Source: Paraburkholderia phytofirmans OLGA172
Lineage (GTDB): Bacteria; Pseudomonadota; Gammaproteobacteria; Burkholderiales; Burkholderiaceae
Assembly (NCBI RefSeq): GCF_001634365.1
Contig: NZ_CP014579.1
Coordinates: forward strand, 2,852,001 to 2,916,000
Reading direction: 5' to 3'
DNA: 64,000 nt
Every line of letters begins with the position of its first letter. Position 1 is the first letter of the stretch. Made by a program: the position numbers and the translations under genes. The notes beneath the pieces are model-generated. The model saw only the letters and a program-made list of their open reading frames with translations. It did no database searches and was not told the origin of the DNA. Below, in pieces: positions 27,725 through 36,751 of this stretch.

Positions 27725-29608
27725 CTACGAAGGGGTTTGCAGCGAGGTGTTCGTCCGTCGGATCGAGTATTCGAAAAGGAACTTCTTCATTTCGGCATCG
27801 ACCTTTTCGACGGCGGCATCATCTGCACCGGACATCGTGACGACAACCTCAAGGCCGCGTTTTCCGCCCACTCGCGCCTCGATCTCGAGCGAAGGATCGC
27901 GAGCGAGTGCGGCCAACGTCGATCGAAGCAGCCGGACCGTTGCATCGGCGCGCAGCGCAGGCTTATGGACCTTCCCGACCGCGGTCATCGGCAACGCGTC
28001 GACGATATGGACACGTTTGGGCCACGCGGGACGTTCCGCGATGTATTGACACGCGAACTCGATCAGTTCCGCTTCGGTCGCCTCCATTCCTGCCGAGAGC
28101 GTCACATAGGCAATGGGCAGCTCGCCAGCATAGGGATCGGGTTGGCCCACGACTACTGCCGTCGCAACCGATGGACATCGGGCAAAGGCGGCTTCGACCA
28201 TCGCTGGGTCGATGTTGTGTCCGCTTCGAATGATGATGTCCTTCGCGCGGCCGGCAATGAAAAGCTTCCCATCCGCGCTCAGGTACGCGAGGTCGCCAGT
28301 GTCGAGTCCGCCGTCCGCAAACACCTTGTCGTTCTGCGTGGAGTCGAGGTATCCGGGGGACACGGTTGGTCCAGTGACGAACAGCACGCCGACCTCGCCA
28401 GCCACGCAATCATCGCCAAGGCGTCCGTCCTGATTCCGTCGGCGCACGCGCAAGGTCGTGTAGGGAAGCCGGATCCCGACCGAACCAGCCGTCGGCTGAT
28501 CACCTGTCGGATCGACCGCCGTTACGCCGCCGCTCTCGGTCATTCCCAGAATCTCGTGCAGCGGTTTCCCTGTCAGCGCGGTGAAGCGTTCCACTACGCT
28601 TCGCGGGATCGGCGCCGCCCCGGTGAGGCCGAAGCGAACCGTCGCGAGCGAACCTGTAACGGGAATAGCCAGGATCGCGGTGAGTGCGGTTGGCACGGCG
28701 ACCAACACCGTGATGCCAAAGCGATCCACGATGTTCCAGAACCGCCGCACGATGTCAGGGTTGCGCAGCCCTTGCGGGGACAAGACGACGATCTCCGCGC
28801 CACGCATGAAAAAGGAGAGACTGCCCGCGATGGCGCCACCAACGTGAAACATCGGCATCCCGTTCGTCACGCGGTCGGTTTCTCGAAGCCCCATCAGGGC
28901 GGCCGCGCCGAATGCCGCGCATACCTGATTGCGACTGGTATGTGCAACCAGTTTGGGTCCGCCTGTCGTGCCGCCCGTATGGAAATACGCCACGATCGAA
29001 TCGGGCGAGTTGCTCGCACTGAATTCGAGCCTGTCGCCGCCGCGTTGCGCTACTGCCTCGTGGAAGGATACGCAGTTCACCTCCGGCTGCGCGGGCGGCT
29101 CGATGCAGACCACAGACAGATTCGGCAGAGCGCGCTTGACATGAACGCTCTTTCCCCAGATCTGCGCATCCAGCGCGGGCCCCACAGTGACGAGAAGCTT
29201 CGCTCCGGCCGCCCGGACGAGTTCGACGATTTGTTCCGGCGTCAGCAAAGGGTTAAGCGGAACTGCGAATCCCGATGTCTCCGCTCCCCACAACACGAAA
29301 TGCGTTTCGATGAGCGAAGGCAGCAGATAGGCGACTCCCGCATTTTCCCCACCCAGACTCGCGAACAGATTCGCACTTCGCGTGATGCCCTCGAGTAGCG
29401 CCCGGTAGCCGACGCGCCGGGTAAGTTCGCTTTCCTCGCCGCTCAACACCATGTTAAGCGCACACCGGTCACCATATCGCGCGGCACTAGCCGCGAAGAC
29501 GCCATATACCGTCTGCGCCGGCGACACCTCTTCGAATGAAGATTGCCTTTCGAGTCCGTCGATGTCACGCAGGCTCGTGAGCGTGATTGAATGATTGTGA
29601 TGGCCCAT
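27725..29608 (-). CDS. Acyl-CoA synthetase (AMP-forming)
   Basis: 627 residues, ANL superfamily. It has HTGGTTGGPKLVAHTSRNQ (P-loop-like, near 204), NGMPMFHVGGAIAGSLSFF, HEILGMTESGG, DTGDLAYLSADGKLFIAGRAKDII and MTAVGKVHKPALR with the catalytic Lys. About 70 extra residues follow that Lys (ARVGGKRGLEVVVTMSGADD...), longer than usual. AGGAG 6 bases upstream favours the ATG at 29608. It is upstream of an SDR and downstream of an AraC regulator on the same strand. This is the second SDR/synthetase pair in the window. Confidence 0.9.
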   Translation of the reverse strand: MGHHNHSITLTSLRDIDGLERQSSFEEVSPAQTVYGVFAASAARYGDRCALNMVLSGEESELTRRVGYRALLEGITRSANLFASLGGENAGVAYLLPSLIETHFVLWGAETSGFAVPLNPLLTPEQIVELVRAAGAKLLVTVGPALDAQIWGKSVHVKRALPNLSVVCIEPPAQPEVNCVSFHEAVAQRGGDRLEFSASNSPDSIVAYFHTGGTTGGPKLVAHTSRNQVCAAFGAAALMGLRETDRVTNGMPMFHVGGAIAGSLSFFMRGAEIVVLSPQGLRNPDIVRRFWNIVDRFGITVLVAVPTALTAILAIPVTGSLATVRFGLTGAAPIPRSVVERFTALTGKPLHEILGMTESGGVTAVDPTGDQPTAGSVGIRLPYTTLRVRRRNQDGRLGDDCVAGEVGVLFVTGPTVSPGYLDSTQNDKVFADGGLDTGDLAYLSADGKLFIAGRAKDIIIRSGHNIDPAMVEAAFARCPSVATAVVVGQPDPYAGELPIAYVTLSAGMEATEAELIEFACQYIAERPAWPKRVHIVDALPMTAVGKVHKPALRADATVRLLRSTLAALARDPSLEIEARVGGKRGLEVVVTMSGADDAAVEKVDAEMKKFLFEYSIRRTNTSLQTPS

Positions 29609-29667
29609 CCTTGTCTCCTGTTGCATTTCGCCGTTACCCCAAGTCACGGCGACGCATGGGCATCATT

Positions 29668-30450
29668 TCATTTGCACGGTGCAAAGTCTTGAACAAAACC
29701 GCTACGGAGTACAAGAGACGGGGAAAACCCGAAGAATTCGACGAAAGTGCGCGTCATGTGAGCCGCATCGGAGAAGCCACATTTGTTAGCCAACTCCGTG
29801 AGTCTCTCGGTGCGTGAGATCTGCTGCATGGCGAGCCGATAGCGCAGCCACACGACGTACGAGCGCAGCGGCACACCGACTGTCTCCGCAAACAGGTGCG
29901 ACAGCCGATCCTCCGACAGGCCTACCAGCTTCGCGAGCGTGGCGATGGGCGGCCGCTCAGGCAGGCTCGCATGAACATATGTGAGCACGTCGGCGACCCG
30001 GTCATCGAGGCGCGTCGACTTCAATGAGGGCCCGCTGGCTACCTTGAGCACGGCATCGATCGATGAAGCCGCTGCACGGGCGGATGAGCCTCCTTCGAAG
30101 AGGCCGCTCAATTCATTGAGGCCCAAAAAATGGCCAGGGTCCAAAACGACAATTGCGTCGCCGCGCAATCTGCTGCGCAGCGAATTGTACTGGGCGTGGC
30201 CCGGCTCGACATTCACGCTGAGCAGAGGGCCTTCGGATTGCAGCGCGCGTTGTTGCTGCGGCGCGACCAGTATCACGTTCGCTTCGATGCTGCCAATGCC
30301 GGGCATCGTCAATCGAAAGGGACGACCGTTGGTGGAGAGCAGGAGCGTCACGACTGGACGCTTGCACTGACCCGCAACTACCTGCTGGGTTGCAACGACC
30401 AATAAATGTCGCTCGAACAGACCTCGCGGTGCGAGCGCGGTGGCTGACAT
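29668..30450 (-). CDS. AraC-family transcriptional regulator
   Basis: 260 residues. The C-terminal 100 residues form the two-helix-turn-helix domain: PIATLAKLVGLSEDRLSHLFAETVGVPLRSYVVWLRYRLAMQQI then LTELANKCGFSDAAHMTRTFVEFFGFSPS. The N-terminal part is a cupin-like sensor without a recognisable ligand. GAGAGG lies before the ATG at 30450. It lies 59 bp upstream of the acyl-CoA synthetase and SDR genes on the same strand, so it probably controls them and may be co-transcribed. Confidence 0.88.
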   Translation of the reverse strand: MSATALAPRGLFERHLLVVATQQVVAGQCKRPVVTLLLSTNGRPFRLTMPGIGSIEANVILVAPQQQRALQSEGPLLSVNVEPGHAQYNSLRSRLRGDAIVVLDPGHFLGLNELSGLFEGGSSARAAASSIDAVLKVASGPSLKSTRLDDRVADVLTYVHASLPERPPIATLAKLVGLSEDRLSHLFAETVGVPLRSYVVWLRYRLAMQQISRTERLTELANKCGFSDAAHMTRTFVEFFGFSPSLVLRSGFVQDFAPCK

Positions 30451-30733
30451 TGAACCTCTCCTTGAACCGCACGGCAGCCGGGGGGCTCTAGGTCGTGTCG
30501 CCGCACCGTACACGCTTGTCCCGACGCATCCAGGCGTTCGAATACGGATGGCAAACGATTTCATATTGGAAAATCTGAGCATTCAGCCCAAGAATAGCAC
30601 TATCGTTCACAAAATAGAAAGTGCGGAGAAACACCAACCCGCGCGGCGGCTCTGACGGCTTTATCCCGGTCTTCGAATGGCCGTTGTAATTCCTGAAGCC
30701 GCCGTCAAGGCCACTCAAAGTCGGAGGTCCGCA

Positions 30734-30907
30734 GTGGGTCGGGAACTGACCATCAAAGTCGCTAGGACAAAGGAGCGAATCGACGCGGCGAGGCCGGTGG
30801 GCATCGACGCGACGGAAGCGCGACGTATGCTGGCGTGCCTGGACCAGGAGCTCGCGGATGCAAAAAAGCGCATGATCGAAGAATTCCATCGCATGCCTGG
30901 CGCCTGA
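30734..30907 (+). CDS. Small helical protein, GTG start
   Basis: 57 residues starting at a GTG preceded by GGAGG at 30723-30727 with six bases between. The product (VGRELTIKVARTKERIDAAR ... MLACLDQELADAKKRMIEEF) is charged and helical with heptad-like spacing, so a short coiled coil is likely. I do not recognise a family. An ATG further upstream in the same frame (30677) has no ribosome site. Confidence 0.45.
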   Translation: MGRELTIKVARTKERIDAARPVGIDATEARRMLACLDQELADAKKRMIEEFHRMPGA

Positions 30908-31106
30908 TTGCAAACTCCAATCAAGGCCAGGGCATTCCGCCGATCGGCGCGGTACCGAACGAATCGACTCGCTGAAGTGGTTCACGCAGGCGCCATCCGG
31001 CCACGGCAAACTGAAGTACCTTATCCGACCGATCATGACACGTAAGTCCCCCTCGTTGCGGCATCACGAGGCGCGCATTCTGTAACGAACGAACGTCCTG
31101 GAACGG

Positions 31107-31142
31107 TTGTTGCATAGCCTAGAATGCTTGTTGCATAGCCTA
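31107..31142. repeat. 15-bp direct repeat with 21-bp period
   Basis: TTGTTGCATAGCCTA occurs at 31107-31121 and 31128-31142, exactly two helical turns apart and 34 bases before the next gene's ATG. A partial third copy, GGTTGCATAGGC, lies at about 31523-31534 beyond that gene. The phasing suits a dimeric regulator, but no regulator is adjacent. Confidence 0.55.
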
Positions 31143-31175
31143 ACTTGTCCAGTGCGCAGACGCTGGGGAGGAAAT

Positions 31176-31439
31176 ATGTACGGCCATTCTTGCGAACCAT
31201 ATCGGGGGCACGGCGTTTACGTCGAGGTGACGGAGAATCAATCCGTGTCGTTCAACGGTGCCGAGCGGCGTTACTCAGTCGCGTGGTACGTGTATAAGCG
31301 GGAGCCCTTCATCCAGGCAAACGTGATTGCACGTTTTGCCGAGACGGTTGAATTTTTGTCCACTGACGAGGCAGTGCGTTACGCAGAGGGGCGCGCGCAT
31401 ACGTTCGTCGATTGCTCACGCGTCATCTCGAGGAAGTGA
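31176..31439 (+). CDS. Hypothetical small protein
   Basis: 87 residues with a strong GGGGAGGAA ribosome site immediately before the ATG. The product (MYGHSCEPYRGHGVYVEVTE ... RYSVAWYVYKREPFIQANVI ... TDEAVRYAEGRAHTFVDCS) has alternating beta and helix character and looks like a small soluble domain. Proteins of this size and style are common in Paraburkholderia, but I cannot name a family. The upstream 15-bp direct repeats may control it. Confidence 0.6.
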   Translation: MYGHSCEPYRGHGVYVEVTENQSVSFNGAERRYSVAWYVYKREPFIQANVIARFAETVEFLSTDEAVRYAEGRAHTFVDCSRVISRK

Positions 31440-31726
31440 CGTCGCCACACGCAAGTGATGTGCGGCAGCTTCAGGTGCATGTCACGTGTATCCATATGAT
31501 CTCGCCACAGAAGCGGAAAAGCCGGTTGCATAGGCGGTGAGAAATTTTTTCGCAACAACGTGATCTACCGCGCAGTGTGACGCACAGGTACTCCCTGATT
31601 ATTGATAGCGCTGACTCACCAGTGGCTGTATGAATAAGTGGTCGGGACAGTGGCGTTTTGCACCCCCGGCTTCAAAGTCCGATTTGAAGCCGGCGGAATG
31701 TCACCTGACGATGAGAGGAGTTCATC

Positions 31727-31999
31727 ATGCTGCGGTGGATAGCCAACTGTGCTGTACGCAACGCACTTACTCCGGAGAAGCAGGCCGAAAAAGCGTTGCG
31801 AGAATTGCGTCTGGAACTCTTCCAGGCTGAACAACGCATCCTCGACGCTCAGATGCACGCAGATTACTACCGAGCCCGTCTGGCCTTTTGTGAAGCGGTG
31901 TTGAAAGGCGGCATCGAGCAAGTAAGCGATCAGCGAAAGGAGCCGCAGACGGGCTGGCAGGCATTGAGGACAAGCCCCAAACTCACAGCGGCCCAATAG
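31727..31999 (+). CDS. Hypothetical coiled-coil protein
   Basis: 90 residues with a GAGAGGAG ribosome site. Residues 15-65 (PEKQAEKALRELRLELFQAE then QRILDAQMHADYYRARLAFC) form one long amphipathic helix, probably a coiled coil. No transmembrane segment or motif was recognised. It follows the previous small gene by 287 bp and could be independent. Confidence 0.55.
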   Translation: MLRWIANCAVRNALTPEKQAEKALRELRLELFQAEQRILDAQMHADYYRARLAFCEAVLKGGIEQVSDQRKEPQTGWQALRTSPKLTAAQ

Positions 32000-32140
32000 C
32001 CCAAACCGTTGTGTTGGCGAAGCGGCGACTCCTTCCAGATTTCGCCCTGCGCATCGCCCTCCTCGACGGCCTGCGGAATCCCCAGGCGGACGCACGCGTC
32101 TGGGGACGTCATAGGCCTTCGCTGCAGCGACGGCGGTAGA

Positions 32141-33478
32141 TCAATGCGCTACGGCAACATCGCTGTCGGCCACGCGCGCCGTCGTGCGAATCGCGATGAC
32201 GGCAAGCATCGCTGCCGCAAGAGGTACGGCCAACGCCAGATAGAATCCGCCCGGGCCTCCGTGCGCAAGGACCGTACCGCCTATAGCGGAACCCGCGATC
32301 GCACCGACCCGGCCCATTCCGATCGCCCACCCGGTCGCCGTTGCGCGCAGTGTCGTCGGATAGGCGCCCACCACCAGATAGTTCAGCGCGATTTGCTGAC
32401 CGCCGATACCAAGCCCTGCCGCCCCCGCAAGCGCAAAGACCAGGCCCCACTCAGTTCCGGCATAAGCAAGCCCGGCGGAAATCGCAATGCCAAGTCCTAG
32501 CAGCACCATCAGCAAACGGCGAGTGTTCACTTTGGGAAGAAGCATCGAGAGGGGAATGGCACAGACGATGAACACTGCATTCACGATTACCGTACCCATC
32601 GGCGCTTGCGAAACGGGCAGGCCCGCGGCTTTCAGCACGGTGGGCAGCCACGAGAGGAACATGAACCACGCAACCCAGTTGCACAGATATACGGCCCAGA
32701 TAGCAATGGTGTTGCGCGCATTGCCATTGCTGAACAGTGCGGTAACGCTGGCGCGTGCGGCCGTCCCCGGGACCTGAAATATCGCGTCGGCCGGCAACGC
32801 GACGCTCACGATGCGACGCAGTGTGTTGCGCACACGCTGCGCGCTGTCGTTGCTTGACCGACTAACCAGATATTGGAGAGACTCCGGCAACGCAAAATAC
32901 AGCACGACGAGGAGCAGCAGCGGCGCCCCTCCGCCGACGACGAACACGCCCTGCCATCCGATCACAGGCATCATGCGCGCCGCCAGCAGTCCACCCAGCA
33001 TCGCTCCTGCCGGCAGGCCCAGCAGAACACCCGTCATGATCGAGCCTCGGTGGCGCGCCGAGCCGTACTCCGCGGCAAGGGCGAGCAGAACCGGTGTACA
33101 GCCGCCCATGCCGAGTCCGGCGATGAATCGCAAAGCCAGAATCTGCGCGGTGCCACTCGCGCAGGCCGTCAGCAGCGACGCAACGCTGAACACAGCGACT
33201 CCAACGAGCAGCGCCGGACGGCGGCCTACCCTGTCGCCGATCAGACCCAACGTCATCGCGCCGATCGTCATGCCGAGCGTCCCGGCAATCAGGATGGGCG
33301 CGAGATCGCCCGGACGCAAGCCGAACGTCGCGACAATCGCCGGGCCCGTAAAAGCGATGGCTTGCGTGTCGAAACCATCGAACACCGTGGTTGCAAAGCA
33401 AAGAAGGAAGATGCCCCACTGATAGAGCCGAAGCGGCTCGCGATCAATGAGCGATGCGATGTCGAGAGGCTTGCTCAA
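32141..33478 (-). CDS. MFS transporter, aromatic acid:H+ symporter (AAHS) type
   Basis: 445 residues, twelve hydrophobic segments. The AAHS hallmark DGFDTQAIAFTGPAI lies in the first helix (DGFD), with GLIGDRVGRRPALL after helix 2 and PESLQYLVSR before the central loop. Family members (PcaK, BenK, MhpT) import aromatic acids with protons. The start is a TTG at 33478 with GGAG six bases before it. No aromatic-degradation gene is adjacent; the AhpD-like gene is divergent from it. Confidence 0.88.
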   Translation of the reverse strand: MSKPLDIASLIDREPLRLYQWGIFLLCFATTVFDGFDTQAIAFTGPAIVATFGLRPGDLAPILIAGTLGMTIGAMTLGLIGDRVGRRPALLVGVAVFSVASLLTACASGTAQILALRFIAGLGMGGCTPVLLALAAEYGSARHRGSIMTGVLLGLPAGAMLGGLLAARMMPVIGWQGVFVVGGGAPLLLLVVLYFALPESLQYLVSRSSNDSAQRVRNTLRRIVSVALPADAIFQVPGTAARASVTALFSNGNARNTIAIWAVYLCNWVAWFMFLSWLPTVLKAAGLPVSQAPMGTVIVNAVFIVCAIPLSMLLPKVNTRRLLMVLLGLGIAISAGLAYAGTEWGLVFALAGAAGLGIGGQQIALNYLVVGAYPTTLRATATGWAIGMGRVGAIAGSAIGGTVLAHGGPGGFYLALAVPLAAAMLAVIAIRTTARVADSDVAVAH

Positions 33479-33831
33479 GATGTCTCCGTGCGTGCGCGAC
33501 AGCGTCGCTTTTGTTTTATAGGGGTCGGTAACGGGCCTCAGGTTATGCGAACCCGCATTATTCCGCCAATACCGAATGGGACTGCCTCCATACCGTCAGA
33601 GCATGGACGTGCTGGTGATCCAGGAACCGTATTGCCTGATTGGTTGATTGCCGGCGAGCCGACCCAAGCGCAATATCCGTGAGCCGATTTCTTTGACGAT
33701 TCAGGACTTTCGAACCGGGCACTGACACCCTATTCCAGTTGGGAATAGCTCTTATGTTCCGGCGCCGCCTACTGCGAAGGTGCTGCATCGTCGATACTCG
33801 TGTGACTATTGTTTTTGGTTCGAGGCAATCG
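33479..33831. other. Divergent intergenic region
   Basis: 353 bp between the MFS gene and the AhpD-like gene. Apart from the CTATTCC-N5-GGAATAG palindrome at 33730-33748 I see nothing defined. Confidence 0.4.
33730..33748. promoter_or_regulatory. Palindromic operator candidate
   Basis: CTATTCC and GGAATAG are perfect 7-bp arms around a 5-base spacer, and the site holds a T-N11-A core. It is about 85 bases upstream of the AhpD-like gene's ATG, a usual position for a LysR- or TetR-type site. The regulator is not in this window next to it. Confidence 0.5.
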
Positions 33832-34422
33832 ATGGTCAAGTTTCTCGCATATACAGCAGCATCCGCCCCTGCTGCGTCTCAACCGGGCCTCCAACAGGCA
33901 GAACGTATTTTTGGCGTAGTGCCGAATCTCCAGGCGCATTTGGCCGAGTCGCCGGAAACACTGTCCGGCTATTTCACGCTTCTCGAGCTTTTCTCCAAGA
34001 GCACCTTGAGCTCAGTGGAACAGCAAGTTGTATCGATGACTGCAAACTTCGAGAACAACTGCCACTATTCGATGGCTGGACACAGCGCTCGCGCGTTGCA
34101 GGTCGGCATGGATCCGACGCTCGTCGCTGCCTTACGTGAAGGCAAGCCACTCGCGGATCCGAAGCTTGAAGCGTTGCGTCGCTTCACGACGCATGTTGTA
34201 CGGGAACGTGGTTTCGTTGCTGAAGCGGACATCAACGCCTTTCTGGCGGCGGGTTACTTGCGCCGAAACGTGCTAGAGGTATTGCTCGGTGTAGCGGCGA
34301 AGATCTTGGGCAATTACACAAACCATATTGTCGGTACGGAATATGATGATTTCATGCGGGGACACGAATGGAGCAAGCCGTCTGCCTCCGACGCGAACGC
34401 CATTCTCGCAAGCACGCGATGA
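33832..34422 (+). CDS. AhpD-like / carboxymuconolactone decarboxylase-family protein
   Basis: 196 residues. The CMD/AhpD core reads LFSKSTLSSVEQQVVSMTANFENNCHYSMAGHSARALQVG. In peroxidase-active AhpD this segment holds CxxC...H; here it is CHYS, so the second Cys is Ser and disulfide-based peroxidase activity is doubtful. The preceding E-N-N and following H-S are conserved. The second helical half (FTTHVVRERGFVAEADINAFLAAGY) is normal. The start is chosen at ATG 33832, where a weak GAGG precedes; the upstream frame has no ribosome site. Confidence 0.8.
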   Translation: MVKFLAYTAASAPAASQPGLQQAERIFGVVPNLQAHLAESPETLSGYFTLLELFSKSTLSSVEQQVVSMTANFENNCHYSMAGHSARALQVGMDPTLVAALREGKPLADPKLEALRRFTTHVVRERGFVAEADINAFLAAGYLRRNVLEVLLGVAAKILGNYTNHIVGTEYDDFMRGHEWSKPSASDANAILASTR

Positions 34423-34631
34423 ATACCCGGCTTGCCTTTACCTCTCAGATACGCGACATTTCTGGAACCGCCGGTAGCGAAGCAGAACACCTTGATCCAA
34501 GGCGGATGCACCGGATCGCTCGCCGATCCGGCGAGCTTCGAATCTAAAACGTATGCCAAAGTCGGACGGCGCTTGATACCGTTCCTGATGCTGTGCTATC
34601 TGGGCGCTCCTCCGTGCTTGACTACGGCGGC

Positions 34632-35006
34632 TTACATGCCGCCAAACGGTTTCTTCACCGTCAGCTTGCTGGTCACCGACGTCACTCCGGGAACGCCCCT
34701 GGCGATCGCCTCGGCCTTGCCGATCTGGGCAGTTTCCGTGACCGTGCCATTCAGTGTCACCGCGCCGTCTTTCGCGATGACACTGATGTCTCCAGCGCTG
34801 ATTTCCTTGTCCTTCCCGATGGCGGCATAAATCCTACGGCGCAGGGCACGGTCCGCTTTCCTGCCCGCGGGAGCCACAGCGCCCGATGCCGCCATCACGG
34901 AAGCACCCTGCGCACTGGCTGCGTCACCGGTCTGGGACCACGCCGTCGTGGACGCTGCAACGAACCATGCGGCGACCCACAGCTCGAGTGTCTTGATTGT
35001 TTTCAT
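34632..35006 (-). CDS. BON-domain periplasmic protein
   Basis: 124 residues. A signal peptide ends near TAWSQ. A low-complexity linker (GDAASAQGASVMAASGAVAP) is followed by one BON domain (RALRRRIYAAIGKDKEISAGDISVIAKDGAVTLNGTVTETAQIGKAEAIARGVPGVTSVTSKLTV). BON proteins bind phospholipid and support envelope integrity. GGAG precedes the ATG. It lies 30 bp downstream of a porin gene and may be its co-transcribed partner. Confidence 0.88.
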   Translation of the reverse strand: MKTIKTLELWVAAWFVAASTTAWSQTGDAASAQGASVMAASGAVAPAGRKADRALRRRIYAAIGKDKEISAGDISVIAKDGAVTLNGTVTETAQIGKAEAIARGVPGVTSVTSKLTVKKPFGGM

Positions 35007-35036
35007 GGATTACTCCGGTTTATAAAGATGACGAAA

Positions 35037-36182
35037 TCAGAAGCTATGGCGAATGCCGACCATGGCCGCAGTGGTGGAGACGCCCGGCGCAACCGGAGCC
35101 CCATAGATGATCGTCTGGTTCATCGTCCCCTTGTTGTCGACATAGCCGACTTGCGCGTACACCTTGGTCCTTAGGGATAGGTTGTATTCGGCACCCACTG
35201 CGATTTCGCTCGAGTGATTCGCTGAATGGTTCCGGTCCTTCAGGTAGTAGTAGCCGGACGTGATCTTGAAGTACGGATTGAATTGGTAGCCGATGCCACC
35301 CGACACCATTTCGAAGTCGACGGTGTTGCTCTTCGCCGGGTTCTTGCCGATGCCGTACGAGGCGGACATAGAAAACCCGCTGATCGTATACATCGCACCG
35401 AAATAGTAGAAGCGATTATTGCTCTGGCCTGTCGCAGGCGCAGCCGGCGCCGCCGGATAGGTCAGCGGGAACGGATTGGTGTCATGTCCGTTGTAGTACA
35501 CAGCGGACAGGTTTAGACCGTAATTCGAATACTTGAGCACAGCCGACTCACGCGTGCCGCCCTGGAACTGCCCTGCGACGCCACCCGGCGCATACTCTAG
35601 CGCAAGCGAGGCGCCATAGAATTTTGGTGAATTGTAGACCAGCGCGTTGCTGTCATAGAGGGCGCCGACTGGAGCATTCGTGCTGGTGCCGGGCCAGCCG
35701 GCCGCCTGATTGATGCCGAGCCACGCAGTCAGGATACTGCCGAAATACTGTGCGCCGCGTACGTCGGTTTCCGCCATCGCATAGATCATCGGGATGATCT
35801 GCCGGCCGGCGTCGAACGTGCCAAACGGCCCGCTTGCCCCGATCGTCGAGAACTGGTTGAAGATTGCGGTCGTGCCCGGCGTATCGGACAGTCCGAACTT
35901 GCCGTTCGTGGTGTTGAACGTGCCTTGCAGCTTGAAGGTGATCTTGTAGCCGCCGCCAATATCTTCGCTTCCCTTCAGGCCCCAGTAGCTGGCATAGATG
36001 CCACCGTCCTTGAGTTGATAGACATGCCCCAGGTTATGCGCGGTCGGCAGGAACGTTGCGGTCGAAGTGCTCTGATACAGGAATCCATTGTCGAGTACGC
36101 CATAGAGCGTGACCGACGACTGGGCATGGGCTGATGCCGAAAAAAATATCAGCACTGCCAGGCTGCTTGACTTCAATTTCAT
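35037..36182 (-). CDS. Outer-membrane porin (Burkholderia trimeric type)
   Basis: 381 residues. A signal peptide (MKLKSSSLAVLIFFSASAHA) is followed by QSSVTLYGVLDNGFLYQS, the standard start of the gram-negative porin family in this group. Sixteen-strand barrel repeats include YWGLKGSEDIGGGYKITFKL (GxEDLGGGxxAxFxLE motif) and the chain ends in VGIRHSF, with terminal Phe for BAM recognition. An AGGAGGAG site precedes the ATG. Its place at the end of the catabolic cluster suggests it admits the cluster's substrate (inference). Confidence 0.92.
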   Translation of the reverse strand: MKLKSSSLAVLIFFSASAHAQSSVTLYGVLDNGFLYQSTSTATFLPTAHNLGHVYQLKDGGIYASYWGLKGSEDIGGGYKITFKLQGTFNTTNGKFGLSDTPGTTAIFNQFSTIGASGPFGTFDAGRQIIPMIYAMAETDVRGAQYFGSILTAWLGINQAAGWPGTSTNAPVGALYDSNALVYNSPKFYGASLALEYAPGGVAGQFQGGTRESAVLKYSNYGLNLSAVYYNGHDTNPFPLTYPAAPAAPATGQSNNRFYYFGAMYTISGFSMSASYGIGKNPAKSNTVDFEMVSGGIGYQFNPYFKITSGYYYLKDRNHSANHSSEIAVGAEYNLSLRTKVYAQVGYVDNKGTMNQTIIYGAPVAPGVSTTAAMVGIRHSF

Positions 36183-36324
36183 TGTGTCTCCTCCTGGTTT
36201 GGGGCGCGCCGGGTGAACCCGGCAGCTTATGGCTTGTTGCTTGAATGAAACTGTGTTGCTGCCACGTCGGTGTCTCAGGCCGACAGGAATTGCGCAAGAT
36301 CCCGGTACCGATGCGCGGCCTGGA

Positions 36325-36681
36325 TCACGGTGCCGACTTGCACGCCGGTGCCTGCGCGGGACTGGCGGCCGGATCCCCAAGACTCACGACCAGCTTCCCG
36401 CCGACGACCCGAACCGGGAAAGTCGTCAGGCTCAACCCACCCACGCCCGGCATGCAGCCGGTGCGCAGGTCGAAGCGCAGACCGTGCGCCGGGCAGCGCA
36501 GCACACACCCCTCCAGCTGACCGCTTGCGACCGAGGCCCCGTTGTGGGGACACGCGTTGTCGATTGCGTGGATCGTGCCATCAATGTTGAACAGGACAAT
36601 GCTGCGGCCATCGACGAAGGCCAGTTTGCGCTGGCCTGGCGCGAGTTCATCGACCGCGCCAACCGGTATCTGACGTGACAT
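36325..36681 (-). CDS. Rieske [2Fe-2S] ferredoxin-like protein
   Basis: 118 residues, one Rieske domain. The ligands are complete: C44-P-H46 (NACPHNGAS) and C63-P-A-H66 (LRCPAHGLRFD), 16 residues apart. The rest (VGAVDELAPGQRKLAFVDGR, VRVVGGKLVVSLGD) matches small electron-transfer subunits of dioxygenases and nitrite-reductase NirD-like proteins. A longer start at 36765 would overlap the previous gene; AAGGA before 36681 supports the shorter form. It sits in the BKACE cluster without a Rieske oxygenase alpha subunit in the window, so its redox partner is unclear. Confidence 0.87.
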   Translation of the reverse strand: MSRQIPVGAVDELAPGQRKLAFVDGRSIVLFNIDGTIHAIDNACPHNGASVASGQLEGCVLRCPAHGLRFDLRTGCMPGVGGLSLTTFPVRVVGGKLVVSLGDPAASPAQAPACKSAP

Positions 36682-36751
36682 TGCCTGTTCCTTGATATTC
36701 GGACTGCTAACACCATAGCTCTGGTAATAGCCTCGGGAGAGTGGAATCCGA

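Noticed and set aside
26756..29398. Open frame of 880 codons opposite the SDR and acyl-CoA synthetase genes
   Set aside because: It spans two well-supported genes on the other strand and an intergenic gap, and its product is Arg-rich without motifs.
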